Source: Eonycteris spelaea
Lineage: Eukaryota; Chordata; Mammalia; Chiroptera; Pteropodidae
DNA length: 64,000 bases
NCBI GenBank assembly: GCA_003508835.1
Contig: PUFA01000105.1
Span: 6,200,001-6,264,000 of the forward strand
Reading direction: 5' to 3'
In this document: one piece after another, positions 50,401-54,900 of the stretch
Layout: every line of letters starts with the position of its first letter
Position numbering within the stretch: the first letter of the stretch is position 1
Made by a program: the position numbers and the translations under genes
The notes under the pieces: model-generated
Seen by the model: only the letters and a program-made list of their open reading frames with translations
Database searches by the model: none
Told to the model about the DNA's origin: nothing

Positions 50401-51909
50401 GTATTTATCCAAAAAAAAAAAAAAAAAAGCCTAAAACACTCATTTAAAATGATACATGCACCTTATGTTCACTGCAGCACTATTTACAATAGCTAAGATA
50501 CAGAAGCAAGCAAAATGCCCACCGATAGACGAGAAAAAAAAGTTATGGCACATATATATGTGATGGAATATTACTCAGCCATAAAAAAGGAAATCTGGGA
50601 GGAGGGACGGGAAAAAATTAATGTTAAAAAAAAAAAACAAATACATAGAAAAATGAAATCTTACCATTTGCAACACGGAGAGACCTAGAGAGCATTATGC
50701 TAAGTGAAATAAGTCCGACAGAGAAAGACAAATACCATGTGATTTTACTTATATGTGGAACCGAAAGAACAAAATTAATCAACAAACAAAACAGAACCAG
50801 ACGCATAGATACAGAGAACAAACTCATGGTTGCCAGACGGGAGGGGGCTGGGGAGATAAAGTGAAGGGAATAAGAAGTACAAACTGGTAGTTACACACTA
50901 GTCACAGGGGTGTGAAGCGCAGCACAGGGAACTTAGTCAACAATATTCTAAGAAGTCCGTATGGTGGCAAGTGGGTACTAACCGGGGGGATCACTTTGTA
51001 AATGACTTACATCTTTAATCACGACGCTGTACACCTGAAACTAATTTCAAAGACTATTGACTGTCAACTCTAATTGAAAAATAATTTTTTTTTTTTTTTA
51101 AATAGCGCTGCTATGAACATGGGTGGAGACAGAAAGCGGATTCGTGGTGGCCGGGCGGGGCTGGAGGGAAATGGGGAGTGACTGTTCGTGGGTGCAGGTC
51201 TCCTTCTGGGGGGGATGAAAGTGTTTCAGAACTGTAGGTGATGCAGAACACTGTGATGTGCTAAGTGCCCCTGGATGCCACTGAGCATGCGCTGCATGGG
51301 CACCACCATTCAAATGGCTAATGTTTGGCTATGTGAATTTACCTCAAGGGGGAAAAAGGCAAAAGAGGAGAGGGAGGGAAGGATGCTAGGCTGGTAAGCC
51401 AAAGCTTGCACAGATTCTTGGCATTCTGGACACACAGACACTCTGAGCCCGTCCCTCCCACTTCCCAGACGACAGCACTGAAGTTCAGAGTGCCCCACAC
51501 AGTGTCAGAGCAGAAGTGGGGGACTAGAGCTCAGCCCCGCACCCACTCGTCAGAGTCCTCTGAGGACGGAAGGAGGAAGGGAGGGAGGGAGAGGGGGGTC
51601 TCACATGGCCATCTCAAACTGCTCCATCCACTTCTTCTTCAGTTCTCGCGTCTTGAAGAACAGCTCGTAGCCCTGAGCACCTTGGTCCTCGATCAGGAGA
51701 AACATGTGAGTCCACTGCAGAGAAGCGGGGTTCAGAATGAAGCCACGCACAGCCCCGCAAGGAGCAAAGCGGCAGGCCAGGAACCGCCTCCCCACCCGCA
51801 AGGCGAACAACGCATGTACCCCTGCAAAGGGCCACTCGGGAGAACCGACCACACATCCACAAATCTAAACTCACAGGCACATAGGTAAACACTCGCATCC
51901 GAGTCCCCC

Positions 51910-51947
<38 letters not shown>

Positions 51948-54900
51948 GCATTCCAAAGACTAAGTGGGGGGTCTCGGCCGCTGGGGCGCCCCAGCCATGG
52001 AGTCTCCAGTTCTGGCCTCAAACCCACCTTCTTGTTGTCGCGCTCTCCGGAAGAGTCGTCCCGAACCTGGAAGCTGTGCAGGTTTATAAAGTCTTTGAGG
52101 TCGTAGGAGTCCCCTCGGCGCTTACAGATGAGCAGAGCTTTGTCCAGCAGGAAGGCGTACCTGCGAGCGAGCGGCTGGGTCAGGCTCCTCCCCACAGTCC
52201 CCGCCAGCTGTCCGCCTGAACCCCTCCACCTTCCTGGCCTCACCCTTCTGCCCCCCTAGGACTCGGCCCTTCTCCTCCTGGGTAGCCAACTTGGCCCCGC
52301 CTACCTGCCCATCTAAGAGCTTGGCCCCGCCCCTGCCCAGGCTCCGCCCCAGATTCGCGTTGGCTCCACCCACCTGCGCCTCTGGAAGCCGCGGCCCGCC
52401 CCGCGCAGTCCCCGCTCACCGGTCCATCTTGGAGCGCCGCTCCACCGTGGTGATCTTGAGCTCGCCATCGATCTTGGGCCGGCCGTAGTGGGCCAGAGAC
52501 TGGTCCTAGGCAGCGGAAAGCAGGGCTGGCGAGGGGGCCCCCGAGGAGGAGAGGAAACACCCCTCCCATGCGGCCACAGCCCTGGCGCCCCTCCCGGCCT
52601 CCTCACCAGGTTCTCGATGGACAGCTGGAAGTTGGTGATCTGCCGCAGCGTCTCGTTGTCCCGCTTGACCTCGTTCACGCACTGGGCCAAGTCCTGGCGG
52701 TGGGGCAGGGGTCAGTCTGGGTGCGTCACCCAGCCCAGTCCCCGACCTGGCCAGGGATAGGTGTCAGCGCCCCCAGCAGGAGGCATACAGAGGGTGCCCA
52801 CAGCGTGTCCCTGTCCCCAATGGGGATGCTGCAGATGACTCACTAATCAGACAGGTGTGTCACTGTGTTGCGGGCGGGGGGGGGGGCTTGCCCGTGGTGT
52901 GACCGTGCGCCTGGGCGCCATTGCATTGCACTGACTTGAATCTGTGTGACCATCCCCCCACCCCGGATGTGTGACCACTCACCCTCATGGCGTCCAGGGC
53001 CAGCCGCAGGTTCTCCTTCTCCATCGCATCCTGCGTGTGTTTCACTAGCTCCTGTGTGACCCAGAGACGCCCGTCAGCCAGGCCTGCCCTCTCCTCCCCG
53101 GGGGCCTTGCAAACAAGCCTACCCGCACCAGCGCCCACTTGCCCGGAAGCTAGGCCCCAGGGACCCCTCCCAGAGGGTGCCCAGCCCCCAGAAGCCGGCC
53201 CCGCCCGCGCTCCCGGGGATGCAGGGAGGTAGATATGCCACGCCCACCATCTGTGCCCCCCTGCGCCCCCCAGAGTGCCCGACTCCAACACCTGGAGAAG
53301 GAGGTGGTACTTGAGCACGCGCTGCATGGGCACCATCAGCAGGTCCCGCAAGGTGAACCTCCCGTTGTTTGCTCGCTGCGAACATTCCTGGGGGGGGGGA
53401 TCAGAGGACCAGGTAAACGAGATGAGACAGAGGCACGTGTGGATCTTTCCAGAGCCCGGAAGCCTCTTATCTCCCCCCTAAGAAATAAGGAAAAAGGAAT
53501 GCTGTAGGGCGAAGGGTGGTCGATGACCCAGCACTCGGCAGCTGAGTGAGGCAGCAGAGGGGAGGGCAGGTCTGGGGGGTCCCCACTGTGCAGACAGAAG
53601 CCAGAGGTAGAGAGCACACTTCGCTCATTGTCCCTGCCCCGTCTCTGCCTCCACCAGACACACAGGTCCAGGCCGGGCTTCGGTCCAGGATCGGGACTCA
53701 CTCAGTATGAATTTGGAGCTCAGCCCGACTTGGTGCACGGTCAGGCTGGGGCTCAGCCAGGCCTGGGGTTCAGTTTGGAGTCAGAGTTCAATTAGGGTTC
53801 GGACCTCAGCCTGGCATCGGGGTTCAGCCAGAGTCAGGGTTCAGCTGGGATCAAGGCTCAGTGCTTCCGTCCACTTCCCCCTGCTCCAGTACCTCCCTCC
53901 CAGACCCCTGGCTGGGCTGCCCCAGAAAGTGATGCCACCAGTTCAGTGTCCTCCCAGTGGTCCCCAGGACGTGGGAAGGAGTGGGAAAGCCCCCCAGATG
54001 GGCCTGACCCTACCTCTAGCTTCATCTGCACGTCCTCCCTGGCACTGGCCACGCGGTCCAGGTGCTTGCTGGCCGACTCCGGCTACAGTAGCGGCCGTAG
54101 ACGAGGAACCTGCGGGAAGAGGACAGGTCGCAGTGGCCGGGCAGGTAATGAGTGGTAGCTGATACCAAGGTCAGACATATCTGGGCGCCAGTCCTGGCCC
54201 AGTTCTTCCCAACCGGTTGATACTGAATCTCCCCATGTATAAAACGGGCATCACAGCACCTCCCACATGTGGTTATTGTGACATGTGATAATGCATAAGA
54301 GGCTCTTAGCACTTAGCATGTCATCTCTGCCCAATATTCATTTAACGAACACTTACTGAGCACCTAACGGTGCACCGGGCCCTGTGCTAAGCACCTTAGG
54401 CATCAGTTTACTTGGTCCTCGCCACCTCCCCAGGGGGTACGTTCCTGTACCATGCGGATCTTATAGGTACGGAAGCAGAAGCGCAGAACGGTTAAGTGAC
54501 TTCCCAAAGCCACAGAGCTCGCAAAAGAAAAAGCTAGGGATTGAACCAGAGATGGGTAGCCCCTTGCCCAGAAGCAAAGAGGGAAAAACTCTCCTTGTTC
54601 AGTGGCCTCTGGGGTCCAGGTCTCCCAAATGCCCAGCCCGGGCAGGGCAGGGTGACCTTCAGGGGTCCAGACTTGCCAGCTGGGTCTCACCTCTCCTTGT
54701 ACTTGATGAAGACCTGGTAGAGGGTGGGCCCGCTGGGGGTGGCCAGGGCCTCCTTCATCTCCTTTAGAAAGTGAGTGTGCACACGAAGCAGGTCCTAGTT
54801 GAAGGGAGTGGTGAGGGCTGGGGTCAGAACCGGAGGCTCAGGAGAAGGGTCATCTACCCGCCCATGTCGCCCGACTCCCACCTCCACAATCCAGGGACCA

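Noticed and set aside
51614..52243. 209-codon minus-strand open frame
   Set aside because: It is read-through across VAV1 exons 14 and 15 and the intron between them; the real gene uses canonical splice sites inside it.
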